Positions 16,584-27,451 of a stretch of DNA of 53,766 bases are shown piece by piece. The DNA lies in the NCBI GenBank assembly GCA_947455705.1, contig CANGPO010000010.1, positions 1 through 53,766 of the forward strand. The letters are read 5' to 3'. This DNA is from Actinomycetota bacterium. Its GTDB lineage: Bacteria; Actinomycetota; Actinomycetes; S36-B12; CAIYMF01. The notes under the pieces are model-generated. The model worked only from the letters and a program-made list of their open reading frames with translations. It was not told the DNA's origin and searched no databases. The translations under genes were made by a program, and so were the position numbers. How positions within the stretch are numbered: the stretch's first letter is position 1; each line of letters begins with the position of its first letter.

Positions 16584-19229
16584 TCACTCATCGGTTGATT
16601 CCGATGGCTCATCAACAACCGTATCCGACGAATCGTCGCCAACCCCGTCTTGCCGACCTAACGCATCATCCGGGGATTCGGCACCCTGCGCACCAGCGCC
16701 TTGCGGACCATCTGAATCTGCACCGGCCGACTCGACCTCATCGAGTTCCTCATCCTCAGGGCTGGCCTCGCCGCGCGCCACTGCAACAATTGCGCGATCC
16801 TCGCCGACATCCATCAGTGCCACACCCATGGTGTCGCGACCGGTGGCACGAATCTCTGCAACGCGGGTTCGAATGACAACGCCATCAGAGGCGATGGCAT
16901 ACACCTCGTCATCTTCGGCTGCGATCAGCGCGCCGACCAGCGACCCGCGCTCTTCCACCAACTTCATCGCTCGCACGCCATAGATGCCGCGCCCCGATTG
17001 ACGCCATTCGTCAACGAGTGTGCGCTTGGCGTATCCGCCGTCGGTAACGGTCACCAAATACGAACCAGGTGAGACCGAACTCATTGAGAGCAACTGATCG
17101 CCCTCACGGAAACGCATGCCAATGACACCTGAGGTCGCCCGGCCCATTGGTCGCAACGTCTCGTTGTCCGCGGTGAAACGAACCGACATGCCCTTGCGAC
17201 TAACGAGCATCACATCTGCATCCTCGTTGACCAACTGAGCACTGATTAGCTCATCGTCGTCACGAAGATTGATGGCAATGACACCACCGCTGCGATTGGA
17301 GTCAAACTCGTCGAGGCTCGTCTTCTTGACCATGCCGTCACGGGTGGCAAGTACCAAGTACGGAGCCTGCTGGTAATCACGCACATCAAGTACCTGAGCG
17401 ATTGACTCATCAGGCTGGAATGCCAAGAGGTTAGCCACATGCTGGCCGCGAGCATCACGACCCGTATCGGGTAACTCATAAGCCTTGGCCCGATAAACCC
17501 TGCCCTTGTTGGTAAAGAACAGCAGGTAGTGATGCGTCGTGGTTACAAAGAAGTGCTCCACGACATCGTCGCCGCGCAGGGAAGCGCCGCGTACACCTCG
17601 TCCACCACGCCGCTGAGCACGGTAGTTATCCGTACGCGTTCGTTTGGCGTATCCACCATGTGTGATGGTGACGACAACATCCTCTTCGGCAATGAGATCC
17701 TCGTCGGTAACCTCGCCATCCCATGGGATCAGAATGCTGCGACGTTCATCGGCGTACTTCGCCGTGATCTCGGCAAGTTCTTCACTGACGATGGTGCGCT
17801 GACGAACCTCGCTGGCAAGAATGTCCTCGTAGTCAGCGATCTTCACCTGAAGTTCGTCGTACTCGTCGATGATCTTCTGCCGTTCCAATGCAGCCAGGCG
17901 CCGCAGCTGCATGTCGAGGATCGCTGTCGCTTGAATCTCGTCAACCTCAAGCAATTCCATCAAACCAGTACGAGCTTCCTCGACAGTCGCACTCGCTCGG
18001 ATCAACGCGATCACTTCATCAAGTGCATCAAGTGCCTTCAGGTAACCCAACAGAATGTGGGCACGCTCTTGGGCTTTGCGCAGGCGATACCGGGATCGAC
18101 GAACAATCACTTCGATCTGATGGGCGATCCAATACTTGACGAATCCGTCGAGGGTAAGTGTTCGCGGCACACCATCGACGAGGGCGATCATGTTGCACGA
18201 GAAGTTGTCCTGCAGGGCGGTGTGCTTGAACAGATTGTTCAGTACAACCTTGGCGACAGCATCACGCTTGAGTTCAATAACCAAACGCATACCCGTGCGT
18301 GACGACGAATCGTCACGAACATCGGAGATACCCGCGATCTTGCCTTCGCTGGCAAGTTCAGCGATGCGCAACAACAAATTGTCAGGATTGACCTGATAGG
18401 GCAGTTGCGTGACGACAAGAAGCACGCGGCCGCGGTTATCTTCCTCAACTTCGACCTGAGCGCGCATCATGACGGAGCCGCGTCCGGTTCGATAGGCGTC
18501 CTCAATACCCTTACGGCCGACAATCATTGCGCCCGTTGGGAAATCCGGTCCCTTGATTCGTTCGAGCAGCGCCTCGAGGAGCTCTTCACGTGATGCCTCG
18601 GGATGGGCCAATGCCCACTGCACACCTTCGGATACTTCACCCAAGTTGTGTGGCGGGATATTCGTGGCCATACCAACGGCGATACCGGCGCTGCCATTGA
18701 CCAACAGGTTGGGGAAGCGCGCCGGCAGAATCACCGGCTCTTGCGTACGACCGTCATAGTTCGGGGTGAAATCGACGGTGTCTTCGTCGATATCTCGCAC
18801 CATCTCCATGGCAAGTTGGGCCATGCGCGCTTCGGTGTAGCGCATAGCCGCGGCCGGATCGTTACCAGGTGAACCGAAGTTTCCCTGCCCCTGAACGAGC
18901 GGGTAACGCAACGCCCATGGCTGGGCTAGTCGAACCAACGTGTCATAGATGGCACTGTCACCGTGCGGGTGATAGTTACCCATGACGTCACCGACGATGC
19001 GGGCGCACTTGGAGAAACCACGGTCGGGGCGATATCCACCGTCAAACATCGCGTAAAGAACGCGACGATGCACCGGCTTGAGACCGTCCCGAACGTCAGG
19101 CAGTGCACGCGACACGATGACGGACATCGCGTAATCCATGTAGGACCGCTGCATCTCAACCTGAAGGTCGACCGCCTCAATGCCACGCGTACCAGAAGGT
19201 TCGTCGGTGCTCACGATGTCGTCAGGCAC
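16584..19229 (-). CDS. gyrA: DNA gyrase subunit A
   Basis: The 881-residue protein carries the breakage-reunion domain and a C-terminal beta-pinwheel. The catalytic tyrosine is Tyr131 (MRYTEARM). The quinolone-determining region reads [12 protein letters not shown] with Ser92 and Asp96, the usual drug-sensitive residues. The GyrA box QRRGGRG is present (about 560). The last 50 residues are acidic and low complexity. With GyrB it introduces negative supercoils ahead of replication forks. GTG 19229 has AAGGA about 7 bases upstream. It follows gyrB after 56 bases. Confidence 0.97.
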   Translation of the reverse strand: MPDDIVSTDEPSGTRGIEAVDLQVEMQRSYMDYAMSVIVSRALPDVRDGLKPVHRRVLYAMFDGGYRPDRGFSKCARIVGDVMGNYHPHGDSAIYDTLVRLAQPWALRYPLVQGQGNFGSPGNDPAAAMRYTEARMAQLAMEMVRDIDEDTVDFTPNYDGRTQEPVILPARFPNLLVNGSAGIAVGMATNIPPHNLGEVSEGVQWALAHPEASREELLEALLERIKGPDFPTGAMIVGRKGIEDAYRTGRGSVMMRAQVEVEEDNRGRVLLVVTQLPYQVNPDNLLLRIAELASEGKIAGISDVRDDSSSRTGMRLVIELKRDAVAKVVLNNLFKHTALQDNFSCNMIALVDGVPRTLTLDGFVKYWIAHQIEVIVRRSRYRLRKAQERAHILLGYLKALDALDEVIALIRASATVEEARTGLMELLEVDEIQATAILDMQLRRLAALERQKIIDEYDELQVKIADYEDILASEVRQRTIVSEELAEITAKYADERRSILIPWDGEVTDEDLIAEEDVVVTITHGGYAKRTRTDNYRAQRRGGRGVRGASLRGDDVVEHFFVTTTHHYLLFFTNKGRVYRAKAYELPDTGRDARGQHVANLLAFQPDESIAQVLDVRDYQQAPYLVLATRDGMVKKTSLDEFDSNRSGGVIAINLRDDDELISAQLVNEDADVMLVSRKGMSVRFTADNETLRPMGRATSGVIGMRFREGDQLLSMSSVSPGSYLVTVTDGGYAKRTLVDEWRQSGRGIYGVRAMKLVEERGSLVGALIAAEDDEVYAIASDGVVIRTRVAEIRATGRDTMGVALMDVGEDRAIVAVARGEASPEDEELDEVESAGADSDGPQGAGAQGAESPDDALGRQDGVGDDSSDTVVDEPSESTDE

Positions 19230-19285
19230 AAATCATCCTTAGTAGATCTCTTGATTGAATCTGTCACGAGTGGGTTTCGTCGTTA

Positions 19286-21256
19286 CTAAATATCGAGGAA
19301 GCGAACGTCACGAGCATTGCGTTGGATAAAGGCTCGACGCGCCTCGACGTCTTCGCCCATCAGCACACTGAACATTTCGTCGGCCTGAGCAGCGTCATCG
19401 ATCGTTACTTGGAGCAAGACGCGACGATCTGGATCCATCGTGGTTTCCCACAACTCGTCTGCATTCATTTCACCAAGACCCTTGTAGCGCTGAACTGCCT
19501 CTTCCTTCGGTAGGCGCTTACCGGACGCAACGCCGGCTGCAACCACTGCTTCGCGCTCGCGTTCGGAATACACGTATTCAGGCTCTTCACGGCTCCACTT
19601 AATTTTGTAGAGCGGCGGCTGAGCCAGATACACATGGCCCTGCTCAACAAGTGGCTTCATAAATCGGAACAGCAGTGTCAGGAGAAGTGTGCGGATGTGC
19701 TGACCATCGATATCTGCGTCAGCCATCAGCACGATCTTGTTGTATCGCAGCCGATCAATATCGAATTCATCGTGCACACCGGTGCCGAATGCAGAGATGA
19801 GTGCTTGGACTTCGTTGTTCTGAAGAACCCGGTCGATGCGCGCCTTTTCGACGTTAAGAATCTTCCCGCGAATCGGCAGGATCGCCTGGGTGCGCGGGTC
19901 GCGACCACTGCGTGCCGAGCCACCGGCCGAATCTCCCTCAACGATGAAGACTTCACACTCATCGGGGTTGTTCGATGAACACTCGATCAACTTGCCGGGG
20001 AGCCCGGCACCACCCATGAGCCCCTTGCGATTACGCGCCAAGTCTCGAGCCTTGCGAGATGCAATGCGAGCTGCCGCGGCCTGAACCGACTTACGAGCAA
20101 TGTCCTTGCCCTCACTCGGATTTGCCTCAAACCACGCACCGAGTTGATCGTGCACGAGCTTCTGAACGAAGGTTTTGGCTTCAGTGTTACCGAGCTTTCC
20201 CTTTGTCTGACCCTCGAACTGCGGTTCACCGAGTTTCACCGAGACGATGGCCGTAAGACCCTCGCGAATATCTTCACCCGCAAGATTGGTGTCTTTCTCC
20301 TTGAGAATGTTCCATTCGCGGGCGAACTTGTTGACCAAGGTCGTCAGGGCTGAACGGAAACCTTCCTCGTGAGTACCACCCTCAGTGGTGTTGATGGTGT
20401 TTGCGAAGGTGTAGACCGACTCGGAGTATCCCTCGTTCCACTGGAGCGCCACTTCAGCAGAAATCCGTCGCTCCTCATCCTCTGACTCCACGTGAATGAC
20501 GTGGGCATGCGCCGGACCTTTGCTGGCGTTGAGGTGTGACACGAAGTCGGCAATTCCGCCGTCGTAGCGATACGTGACCTGACGAACTGCCGCCTCGAGT
20601 TCAACGGCGTCCTCGGTATCGTCGGTGGGTACTGCCACCTCGCGCTCGTCAGCAAGGCTGATCGTCAAGCCCTTGTTGAGGAAGGCCATTTCTTGGAAGC
20701 GACGTGACAACGTCGTGAAGTCGTAGGTGGTGGTTTCAAAGATGTCACCATCTGCCCAGAAGGTTACGGTCGTCCCTGTCGTCTCCGTGGCTTCACCCGC
20801 TTCCAGTGGAGCGACGGGCACGCCGTATGCGTAGGACTGCCGATAGACAGTGCCATTGCGACGAACTTCAACATCAAGCTTGTACGAAAGCGCGTTAACG
20901 ACAGAGACACCCACACCGTGCAGACCACCGGACACCGCGTAACCGCTGCCCCCGAACTTGCCGCCAGCGTGCAGGACAGTCAGCACAACTTCGACAGCCG
21001 GCTTACCCTCGATGGGGTGAATATCGACCGGGATACCACGACCGTTATCCACCACGCGCACCCCGCCATCGTTGAGCAGCGTGACCAAGATGGTGTCGCA
21101 GTGTCCGGCGAGAGCCTCGTCTACTGAGTTGTCGACGACCTCGTAGACCAGGTGGTGCAGACCGCGCTCGCCGGTGGAGCCGATGTACATTCCGGGACGC
21201 TTACGAACAGCGTCGAGGCCTTCGAGAACTTGAATAGCGCTCGCGTCATAAGACAC
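19286..21256 (-). CDS. gyrB: DNA gyrase subunit B
   Basis: A 656-residue ATPase subunit. The GHKL domain shows [19 protein letters not shown] and [13 protein letters not shown]; the TOPRIM region shows [14 protein letters not shown] and [12 protein letters not shown]. The length is normal for actinobacteria, which lack the enterobacterial insert. GTG 21256 is chosen because AAGGAAGG lies about 8 bases upstream and the family start [13 protein letters not shown] follows; the longer frame to 21301 adds unrelated residues. Confidence 0.96.
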   Translation of the reverse strand: MSYDASAIQVLEGLDAVRKRPGMYIGSTGERGLHHLVYEVVDNSVDEALAGHCDTILVTLLNDGGVRVVDNGRGIPVDIHPIEGKPAVEVVLTVLHAGGKFGGSGYAVSGGLHGVGVSVVNALSYKLDVEVRRNGTVYRQSYAYGVPVAPLEAGEATETTGTTVTFWADGDIFETTTYDFTTLSRRFQEMAFLNKGLTISLADEREVAVPTDDTEDAVELEAAVRQVTYRYDGGIADFVSHLNASKGPAHAHVIHVESEDEERRISAEVALQWNEGYSESVYTFANTINTTEGGTHEEGFRSALTTLVNKFAREWNILKEKDTNLAGEDIREGLTAIVSVKLGEPQFEGQTKGKLGNTEAKTFVQKLVHDQLGAWFEANPSEGKDIARKSVQAAAARIASRKARDLARNRKGLMGGAGLPGKLIECSSNNPDECEVFIVEGDSAGGSARSGRDPRTQAILPIRGKILNVEKARIDRVLQNNEVQALISAFGTGVHDEFDIDRLRYNKIVLMADADIDGQHIRTLLLTLLFRFMKPLVEQGHVYLAQPPLYKIKWSREEPEYVYSEREREAVVAAGVASGKRLPKEEAVQRYKGLGEMNADELWETTMDPDRRVLLQVTIDDAAQADEMFSVLMGEDVEARRAFIQRNARDVRFLDI

Positions 21257-21536
21257 GGGTGGACCTTCCTTTTGTGGATACCTGTGCGGAGTGCAAACCA
21301 CCGCAGCGGACCCTCGTGTGCGTCTGAGACCGGTTAACCGATCAGGACCGGCTCGGGGGTTCCCGAACCACTTGCCTAATGGGCCTTATTCTACCCTCTC
21401 AACGCCGTAGATCGTTGTTTCGACCCCCTATCGTCAGGGGATATGTCGAAGGGGGTTACGAGGCTGTGGATGCCGATCTCGACGTTCCAAATGGGTACCG
21501 ATCTACGATGTGGCCGCGCCCGAGCGTCGAGCCGGG

Positions 21537-22085
21537 CTATCCGTAGGTGTCTCGCGGGCCACGGCCTTGGACGGTGAACTTGCCGTGCCTCCACGACGGA
21601 GCGGCGGGGCCAAGAATGCTGATATCGCGCACGGTCCCGACTCCAATTTCAGCGTCAATACGGGCTCGCACCGCTGGCAGCATGAGGCGCAGTGACGTCG
21701 CCCAGGCCGTGGAGTCAGCCCGCAAGACCAAGACCATCCCGTTGCCATCCGGAGCTGGCTGGAAGCTTTCGGGCACTACGTGCTCGGCAATATCCGCGCC
21801 GACGATCTCATGCCAGCGACCTGTCAAGCCCCCGACGGCTGTCTGCTTCTCCCATCCGCGATCACGTAAGAGATGGGAGATGGCTGCACTTACCAGGGTT
21901 GGATCACGCAGATCCGGGCCCGACGAGGTGGGCCCCGAACGGTTCGAGTTCCGATTGTGTTGGGTCTGCGGGTTTGGCTGACTTCGACTGCTGTTCCGTG
22001 CCCGAGTTACGGCCTCGGCCGCCGCATCCACCCGATCCACCGGTTGATCGGCCGACCGGTCGCTTACCTCGTCGTCAGGATTCAT
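21537..22085 (-). CDS. dciA: DciA (DUF721) replicative helicase operator protein
   Basis: The 182-residue protein has a disordered polar N-terminus (about 1-60, Asn/Arg/Ser rich) and a DUF721 domain (about 65-165) with [28 protein letters not shown] and [14 protein letters not shown]. DciA proteins load or assist DnaB in bacteria that lack DnaC/DnaI, which fits its place between recF and gyrB (Rv0004 in Mycobacterium). Its start overlaps the recF end by 11 bases. Confidence 0.88.
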   Translation of the reverse strand: MNPDDEVSDRSADQPVDRVDAAAEAVTRARNSSRSQPNPQTQHNRNSNRSGPTSSGPDLRDPTLVSAAISHLLRDRGWEKQTAVGGLTGRWHEIVGADIAEHVVPESFQPAPDGNGMVLVLRADSTAWATSLRLMLPAVRARIDAEIGVGTVRDISILGPAAPSWRHGKFTVQGRGPRDTYG

Positions 22086-23223
22086 CGCGGCTCACCTGGC
22101 CAGACCTGACGAACAAGCGATCACCAGACAGCATCGACGGGATATCAGCTTCAACGGCAGCGGTTATCAACACCTGCTCGGCGGGGGCGACCAATTCAGC
22201 TAACCGAGTTCTTCGTTGGACATCCAACTCAGCAAAGACATCGTCAAGAATCAGCACTGGTTCACCATCAGCCAGCGCCTCACTGCGCAGGAGCTCATAT
22301 GACGCCATGCGTAGAGCAAGTGCGAACGACCACGACTCACCATGGGAGGCGTAACCCTTCGCAGGTGCTTGGCCGAGGGTGAGGAGCACATCATCACGGT
22401 GTGGGCCCACCAGTGAGACACCCCGATCAAGCTCCTCACGACGCTTGTCAGCCATCGCGGCTAATAGGACGTCAATGAGTTCGGCGCGTTCATGTGGCAA
22501 CTCGTGCTCGTGGCCAAGGTTCGACACATAACTGCACGATGCCGGGCCGCCGCCAGAGCTCACAACCTCGTACGCATGCGTAACCAGCGGCTTAAGTTCC
22601 TCAAGTATGTGAAGGCGGGCAGCTAACAGTTCGGCACCTGTCGTGGCGACATGGGTATCCCAGACGTCCAAGGTATGAAGAACATCGGGTGACTTACCGC
22701 CGGAACGCCGAGCCTGGGCCGCAGTTTTTAGCAGTGCATTACGTTGCTTGAGTACACGCTCGTAATCAGCTCGAACCGCTGCCAATCGGGGCCAACGAGT
22801 CACAAGTAGTTCGTCAAGAAAGCGGCGACGCTCACTTGGGTCTCCCTTGACCAAGGCAAGATCCTCAGGGGCAAACAGGACCGTTCTAAGAATTCCGACG
22901 ATTTCGCGTGGCCGTGGCACCGGGCTCTGATTGATGCGGGCGCGATTCGCGCGACCGGGATTGATTTCCAGTTCGATCAGCGTAGGTCTGTCATCACGAA
23001 CTACTCGACATCTAACAGTTGCCCGCTCGGTATCGAATTTGACCAGTGGAGCATCAGTAGCAACTCGATGACTATCGAGAAGTGCGATATAGCCGATGGC
23101 CTCGATGATGTTGGTCTTACCCTGCCCGTTGGCACCAACAAGGGTCGTTACACCCTGCGAAAACTCAACATCGGCCTGCGAGTACGACCGAAAATTGTTG
23201 AGCCCCAGCGCGCTTACGTACAC
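22075..23223 (-). CDS. recF: RecF recombination and repair protein
   Basis: A 382-residue SMC-like ATPase. Walker A is GANGQGKTN (about 32-40), the ABC signature region is around [19 protein letters not shown], and Walker B is [13 protein letters not shown]. RecF binds gapped duplex DNA and helps RecOR load RecA. It begins 19 bases downstream of the dnaN stop and is part of the dnaN-recF-dciA-gyrB-gyrA series. Confidence 0.95.
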   Translation of the reverse strand: MYVSALGLNNFRSYSQADVEFSQGVTTLVGANGQGKTNIIEAIGYIALLDSHRVATDAPLVKFDTERATVRCRVVRDDRPTLIELEINPGRANRARINQSPVPRPREIVGILRTVLFAPEDLALVKGDPSERRRFLDELLVTRWPRLAAVRADYERVLKQRNALLKTAAQARRSGGKSPDVLHTLDVWDTHVATTGAELLAARLHILEELKPLVTHAYEVVSSGGGPASCSYVSNLGHEHELPHERAELIDVLLAAMADKRREELDRGVSLVGPHRDDVLLTLGQAPAKGYASHGESWSFALALRMASYELLRSEALADGEPVLILDDVFAELDVQRRTRLAELVAPAEQVLITAAVEADIPSMLSGDRLFVRSGQVSRDES

Positions 23224-23242
23224 AAGTCAACCGAGTGTGGCG

Positions 23243-24364
23243 TTAGGACGACAGACGAACGGGCATGAGCAAGTAACGGTAGGTCGGTGCATCAGCTTGC
23301 GAACCACCCGTTAGTACCGCTGGGCGGGTTGAGGTGGTGAACGACAGATGCGTCGTGGCATCGTCCAACGCTGACAACCCATCCTGAAGGTACTGCGGAT
23401 TGAAAGCGATTTCGATGGCCGCACCGTCAACCGAACACTCCAGCGACTCATTCGCTTGAGCTTCATCACCTGTGCCCGCTCGAAGTTCGACTTCACCGTC
23501 TGCGAAGAGAAGTCGGACCGGGGTATTTCGTTCTGCCACAAGGGCTACACGCTTAACAGCCTCAACGAGTGCGGCGGTATCAACGGTTGCTGTTGTGGCT
23601 GACTCTGCAGGCAGTAGTGCACGGTACTTCGGGAACTCACCGTCCAGTAGTCGCGTTGTAGTACGGCGACCATCACCTTCGAAGCCCATTAAGCCGTCAC
23701 TGGCACCAGAGGCAGCAAGTGCCAGGTGGATCTCGTCACAGTTGGCAAGTGACTTAGCAGTATCGGCCAGAGTTCGGGCGGGAACCAATGCCTGAACATC
23801 AAGACCCGTACTTGCCGGGGTCCACGGGAATTCGCGGACTGCGAGTCGGTAGCGATCTGTAGCCGCCAACGTGATGGTGTTGTCGAGAATCTCGACCCGC
23901 ACACCAGTCAGGGTTGGGAGAGTGTCGTCACGTCCAGCGGCGATTGCTACTTGAGAAACAGCGTGCGCGAAAACCGAGCCTGGCACGGTGCCTGAACTTC
24001 CCGGCATATCGGGAAGGGTCGGATAATCATCAACCGGCAGGGTGGGCAATGTGAACGACGACCGTCCGCAGGTGACCTCAACTCGACTGCCCTCAACGGA
24101 AATCGTCACAGGAGCCGCGGGTAGCGATCGTGAGATATCGGCAAGTAGGCGACCTGACACCAAGATGCGTCCTGGCTCGAGAACATCAGCCTCAACTGAA
24201 ACGCGGCCGGAAACCTCGTAATCAAAACTGGACAGCATCAAGTGCTGGTCGGCTGCCTCGATGAGCAGGCCGGCAAGCATTGGCATCGACGGACGAGTCG
24301 GCAACGTTCGGGCCGTCCAGGCCACTGCATCAGCGATGACATCTCGCTCAAGCCGGAATTTCAC
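23243..24364 (-). CDS. dnaN: DNA polymerase III sliding clamp (beta subunit)
   Basis: The 373-residue protein has the three repeated clamp folds, starting MKFRLERDVIADAVAWTARTLPTRP and ending YLLMPVRLSS, the conserved terminal pattern. It forms a dimeric ring that tethers polymerase III to DNA. It is the first gene on the dnaN side of the origin. The last residues overlap no other gene; recF follows after 19 bases. Confidence 0.96.
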   Translation of the reverse strand: MKFRLERDVIADAVAWTARTLPTRPSMPMLAGLLIEAADQHLMLSSFDYEVSGRVSVEADVLEPGRILVSGRLLADISRSLPAAPVTISVEGSRVEVTCGRSSFTLPTLPVDDYPTLPDMPGSSGTVPGSVFAHAVSQVAIAAGRDDTLPTLTGVRVEILDNTITLAATDRYRLAVREFPWTPASTGLDVQALVPARTLADTAKSLANCDEIHLALAASGASDGLMGFEGDGRRTTTRLLDGEFPKYRALLPAESATTATVDTAALVEAVKRVALVAERNTPVRLLFADGEVELRAGTGDEAQANESLECSVDGAAIEIAFNPQYLQDGLSALDDATTHLSFTTSTRPAVLTGGSQADAPTYRYLLMPVRLSS

Positions 24365-24589
24365 TGTGCGCTCCTGTCAGACAAGGTCTGAACGATTTAG
24401 AAAAAGTTCTCATCAACGATCGGTGTTAGCAGGGGTCATGTTTCCACGAACCACCGACTCGTGCGTGGTGGACCCCACAAGATCATGGAATTACAAGTAC
24501 GGCGTAATCATGTCTCATGACCACCTTCCACGACCAGAGTGTGGTTCATCCCCAGATCATGGACCACTAATGGTGTGTAGAAGATTTCT

Positions 24590-24639
24590 TAGTAGGTATA
24601 GGTAGTAGTAGTAATAGGGGCTGTGGATGCTGTGGATAA
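24590..24639 (-). promoter_or_regulatory. Basal unwinding element: tandem DnaA boxes plus DnaA-trios
   Basis: Read on the minus strand: TTATCCACA (24631-24639), an adjoining GCATCCACA, a short GC stretch (GCCCC), then trinucleotides of the TAC/TAT type running from 24617 to 24590, then AT-rich DNA. This is the order described for the DnaA-trio unwinding module of Bacillus subtilis, with the trios pointing to dnaN as there. The DnaA oligomer would spread from the boxes onto the trio strand and open the duplex at about 24570-24617. Confidence 0.75.
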
Positions 24640-24684
24640 CTACCAACGTCGCAGTTCACGTGGTTGACGAAGCTACGTCCTAAC

Positions 24685-24693
24685 TGTGGATAA
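24685..24693 (-). promoter_or_regulatory. DnaA box (perfect)
   Basis: TTATCCACA on the minus strand, 46 bases on the dnaA side of the unwinding element and in the same orientation. Confidence 0.85.
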
Positions 24694-24842
24694 CACTCGT
24701 CAGTCGGGGGATGAGAGTGGAGAAGTCTCCCCTTCGCGAACACATCTGCGACTTATCCCCACCCAAGGACATGTTTCGGCCCCGAGTATCCCCATGTCAT
24801 CCTCAGGGCAGGACGTCGTCAACGTCTAAGTCCGACCCCTAT

Positions 24843-24851
24843 TTATCCACA
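24843..24851 (+). promoter_or_regulatory. DnaA box (perfect, opposite orientation)
   Basis: TTATCCACA on the plus strand, about 70 bases from the dnaA stop codon. Its orientation is opposite to the boxes near dnaN, so the origin is flanked by facing boxes. Confidence 0.85.
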
Positions 24852-24862
24852 GTCTGTCCCCA

Positions 24863-24878
24863 ACCTGTGAACACAGGT
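24863..24878. repeat. Short perfect inverted repeat beyond dnaA
   Basis: ACCTGTG and CACAGGT arms are separated by AA, 45 bases downstream of dnaA. It could be a weak dnaA terminator or a protein site within the origin. No U tract follows on the minus strand, so a binding site is at least as likely. Confidence 0.4.
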
Positions 24879-24922
24879 GCTGACGTTTCGTGTGTTTCGG
24901 TGACTCCAGGTGAGATGTTCAC

Positions 24923-26377
24923 TCAGTTGGCGGACTGGCGAGCCGTGCTCTTAATGCGCGCAGTGAGATCGGTCACCTGATTGTACAAACTGCGACGTTC
25001 AGCCATGAGTTGACGGATCTTGCGATCTGCATGCATGACCGTGGTGTGATCACGTCCACCGAAGGCTTGACCGATCTTCGGAAGTGACAGATCGGTCAGC
25101 TCGCGGCAGAGGTACATCGCAATCTGACGAGCGGTCACCAGGACGCGTGAGCGACTTGACCCACAGAGGTCATCAACTGTGACACCAAAGTAGATAGCGG
25201 TCTGCATCATGATGATCGATGAGGTGATCTCTGGGCCGGCCTGATCGGTGATGAGATCCTTGAGCACAACCTCAGCAAGGCCTAAGTCGACCGGTGAACG
25301 ATTCAGACTGGCGAATGCCGTCACGCGAATGAGGGCACCTTCGAGTTCGCGAATATTGGACGAAATCTTCGAGGCGATGAACTCGAGCACTTCAGGTGGA
25401 GCACTAAGGCGTTCCTGGGCTGACTTCTTACGCAGGATCGCGATACGTGTCTCGAGGTCTGGTGGTTGAACGTCGGTGATCAGGCCCCACTCGAAACGAG
25501 AGCGCATCCGATCTTCGAAGTCCTGCAACTGCTTTGGCGGCATATCGCTGGTGACGACGATCTGCTTATTTGCATTGTGCAGAGTGTTGAAGGTGTGGAA
25601 AAACTCTTCTTGGGTCTGGACTTTGCCACTGAGGAATTGGATGTCGTCAACGAGGAGAACGTCGACATCGCGGTAACGGCGCTGGAAGGCAGCGGCCTTG
25701 TCATCACGGATCGAGTTGATGAATTCGTTGGTGAATTCCTCAGAGCTCACGTAGCGCACACGTGATCCGGCGTACAGGGTTCGGGTGTAGTGACCAATTG
25801 CGTGCAAGAGGTGAGTTTTGCCAAGCCCTGATTCGCCGTAGATGAATAGGGGGTTGTAGGCGCGGGCGGGTTGCTCAGCAACTGCGACGGCTGCGGCATG
25901 GGCGAACCGGTTACTTGAACCGATGACGAAGGTATCGAAGTTGTACTTCGGATTGAGACGACTGGACTCTTCACCGCGAGTGCCCGGTGAGCCGGTACCT
26001 GGTCGCGATGACTCCATCGCTGGTGCTGATGGGGTTGGGGTTGGTGTGAACGTGACCGGCTCAGCGTAGGTGGAGTCAGCTAAATCGTCGGTCGCGTCGT
26101 CGTCCAAAGTCGGGGCGATGGCCGGATCAATGGTCACCGCAATGCGAACTTCGCGACCGAGGGTGCGCGTAAGAGCGTCGACAACCAGTGGTCGTAGCTT
26201 CGACTCGAGGACGTCTTTGGTGAATTCATTCGGTGCGGCGACCAGAGCGGTGTCTTCAACGAGCGCCAGTGGTCGAGTCAGCGAGACGAATGCTCGCTGC
26301 TGGGGCGTCATACCTTCATCGCCCAGTGACTCCAAGGCACGTGCCCAAACATCTGTGAGGTCTAGTTCCTCAGCCAT
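24923..26377 (-). CDS. dnaA: Chromosomal replication initiator DnaA
   Basis: The 484-residue initiator has domain I (about 1-90), a Pro/Ser/Thr linker (about 95-145), an AAA+ domain with Walker [10 protein letters not shown] and Walker [10 protein letters not shown], and the C-terminal DNA-binding domain with [15 protein letters not shown]. It binds DnaA boxes and opens oriC. ATG 26377 is preferred because GAGGGG lies 6 bases upstream and the reading [11 protein letters not shown] matches the family; the frame extends upstream to 26407 without support. Confidence 0.97.
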   Translation of the reverse strand: MAEELDLTDVWARALESLGDEGMTPQQRAFVSLTRPLALVEDTALVAAPNEFTKDVLESKLRPLVVDALTRTLGREVRIAVTIDPAIAPTLDDDATDDLADSTYAEPVTFTPTPTPSAPAMESSRPGTGSPGTRGEESSRLNPKYNFDTFVIGSSNRFAHAAAVAVAEQPARAYNPLFIYGESGLGKTHLLHAIGHYTRTLYAGSRVRYVSSEEFTNEFINSIRDDKAAAFQRRYRDVDVLLVDDIQFLSGKVQTQEEFFHTFNTLHNANKQIVVTSDMPPKQLQDFEDRMRSRFEWGLITDVQPPDLETRIAILRKKSAQERLSAPPEVLEFIASKISSNIRELEGALIRVTAFASLNRSPVDLGLAEVVLKDLITDQAGPEITSSIIMMQTAIYFGVTVDDLCGSSRSRVLVTARQIAMYLCRELTDLSLPKIGQAFGGRDHTTVMHADRKIRQLMAERRSLYNQVTDLTARIKSTARQSAN

Positions 26378-26422
26378 ATGCGTCCCCTCGTCGTACTTCA
26401 CGTTCACGTAACGTCCACACCG

Positions 26423-26578
26423 TCATCCACAGGTGTGGAGCGGAGTCTTACCTAGCGCACCCCCACGGCACCTTTGTCCGGTTTGCCCTCGATTCCATGG
26501 TGCGGAACCGACCTAGTGCGGGGGTGGACTGCCGACCGTAGTCCTGTGGATAGGGCGGCCGTCAAGCCGTTGTCCACA
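26423..26578. promoter_or_regulatory. DnaA-box cluster upstream of dnaA
   Basis: Three boxes with one mismatch each lie upstream of dnaA: TCATCCACA (26423-26431), TGTGGATAG (26545-26553) and TTGTCCACA (26570-26578, a form common in high-GC actinobacteria). They may autoregulate dnaA or form a second origin cluster, as in bipartite origins. A CCTAG-centred direct repeat (26450-26458 and 26511-26519) lies between them. The whole gap from 26378 to 26937 contains no gene. Confidence 0.55.
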
Positions 26579-26720
26579 GACTGTGTGGGTACTCTGCCAC
26601 AACCTGTGTAAGTCGTCCGCGTGTCGCTACAAATTTTTGAGATCTGGATAGGCGATGATTGGCGATTCGCCTCAATCGTGGATGAAGGCGTTCAAACTAC
26701 AGGTCCGCGGCCGCGACGGT

Positions 26721-26750
26721 TTGACCCTTTGTGGGAGATGGCCGTACCTT
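26721..26750 (+). promoter_or_regulatory. Possible rpmH promoter
   Basis: TTGACC (26721-26726), an 18-base spacer and TACCTT (26745-26750) give a moderate housekeeping promoter, with the TANNNT -10 form frequent in actinobacteria. It would yield a leader of about 180 bases before rpmH. Only consensus and spacing support it. Confidence 0.3.
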
Positions 26751-26878
26751 TGACCTGCCGACGTTTCGTCGGACTCTGCCGTATGCCCGCGCTCAGGTAA
26801 CTTAGCGTTGGTGTGCGGTGGTGACACTGGCGGTGAATTCCGTTGGTACACACAGGGTGAGTCCACACAGGTGGCATG

Positions 26879-26919
26879 TGAATCCTTGGATTCATATTCG
26901 TTAGGTCAGGATTCTGACC
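26879..26919 (+). promoter_or_regulatory. Two small hairpins in the rpmH leader
   Basis: TGAATCC-TT-GGATTCA (26879-26894) and GGTCAG-GATT-CTGACC (26904-26919) are consecutive perfect inverted repeats ending 18 bases before the rpmH start. They could fold in the leader RNA and affect stability or translation of rpmH-rnpA. Neither is followed by a U tract, so they are not terminators. Confidence 0.4.
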
Positions 26920-26937
26920 AGACTTCGGAGCTGATCG

Positions 26938-27075
26938 ATGAGTAAGCGCACCTTCCAGCCGAACAACCGTCGGCGGGCCAAGACGCACGGCTTCCGTTTG
27001 CGCATGCGTACGCGTGCGGGCCGATCCATTCTTTCTGCACGGCGCCGTAAGGGCCGTACAGAGCTTTCAGCCTGA
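26938..27075 (+). CDS. rpmH: Ribosomal protein L34 (bL34)
   Basis: A 45-residue highly basic protein: [19 protein letters not shown], then [19 protein letters not shown]. This is the standard L34 signature, part of the large ribosomal subunit. The ATG is preceded by CGGAG at 26926-26930. It is the first gene of the rpmH-rnpA-yidD-yidC-jag-rsmG-parAB series. It is below the size of most ORF lists. Confidence 0.97.
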   Translation: MSKRTFQPNNRRRAKTHGFRLRMRTRAGRSILSARRRKGRTELSA

Positions 27076-27082
27076 CGCACAC

Positions 27083-27451
27083 GTGCTGCTCCGTCGCGCT
27101 ACGCGGATGCGACGTAGCCGTGATTTCCGTGAAACGGTTTCCACTGGAAACCGTGCCGGGCGTCCCCGGCTGGTAGTGCACGTCCTAGAAGGCGGCGAAT
27201 CTTCAGATTTGTCACCAAATGTCGGTTTTATTGTTAGTTCAGCAGTTGGTGGTTCAGTTGTTCGCCACCGGGTGACTCGTCAGCTCCGTCACATCATGTG
27301 GCAACAGGTGGAGAGCCTCCCTGAGGGCATGCGCGTTGTTGTGCGCGCCCTTCCGGCGGCTGCCACGGCTACGTCAGTCGAACTCGAAACTGATGTGGTC
27401 AAGGCACTGAAGCGCCTGGGAGTGACTCAGGGGGTGACGGCCAATGGGTGA
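27083..27451 (+). CDS. rnpA: Ribonuclease P protein component
   Basis: The 122-residue protein starts VLLRRATRMRRSRDFRETV and contains GGSVVRHRVTRQLRH, the RNase P protein core helix motif (usually VxRNRxKR; here His replaces Asn). It binds the catalytic RNA and aids 5' maturation of tRNAs. GTG 27083 is chosen, 7 bases after the rpmH stop; a longer frame would lie within rpmH. It overlaps yidD by 8 bases. Confidence 0.92.
   Translation: MLLRRATRMRRSRDFRETVSTGNRAGRPRLVVHVLEGGESSDLSPNVGFIVSSAVGGSVVRHRVTRQLRHIMWQQVESLPEGMRVVVRALPAAATATSVELETDVVKALKRLGVTQGVTANG

Larger units (their letters stand above)
24365..24922. other. oriC: oriC in the dnaA-dnaN gap
   Basis: A 558-base noncoding region between dnaA and dnaN. 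Perfect DnaA boxes are at 24631-24639, 24685-24693 and 24843-24851. Near matches are at 24622-24630, 24753-24761 (TTATCCCCA) and 24786-24794. Boxes occur in both orientations. An AT-richer stretch at about 24570-24620 carries trinucleotide repeats. Location, box clustering and flanking genes make this the chromosomal origin with high confidence. Confidence 0.93.

Noticed and set aside
15639-16598. 319-residue plus-strand frame opposite the DUF3566 gene
   Set aside because: Antisense of a Pro/Ser/Ala-rich region in a GC-rich genome; the minus-strand gene has domain and operon support.
17529-18302. 257-residue plus-strand frame within gyrA
   Set aside because: Lies wholly antisense to gyrA, whose motifs are unambiguous.
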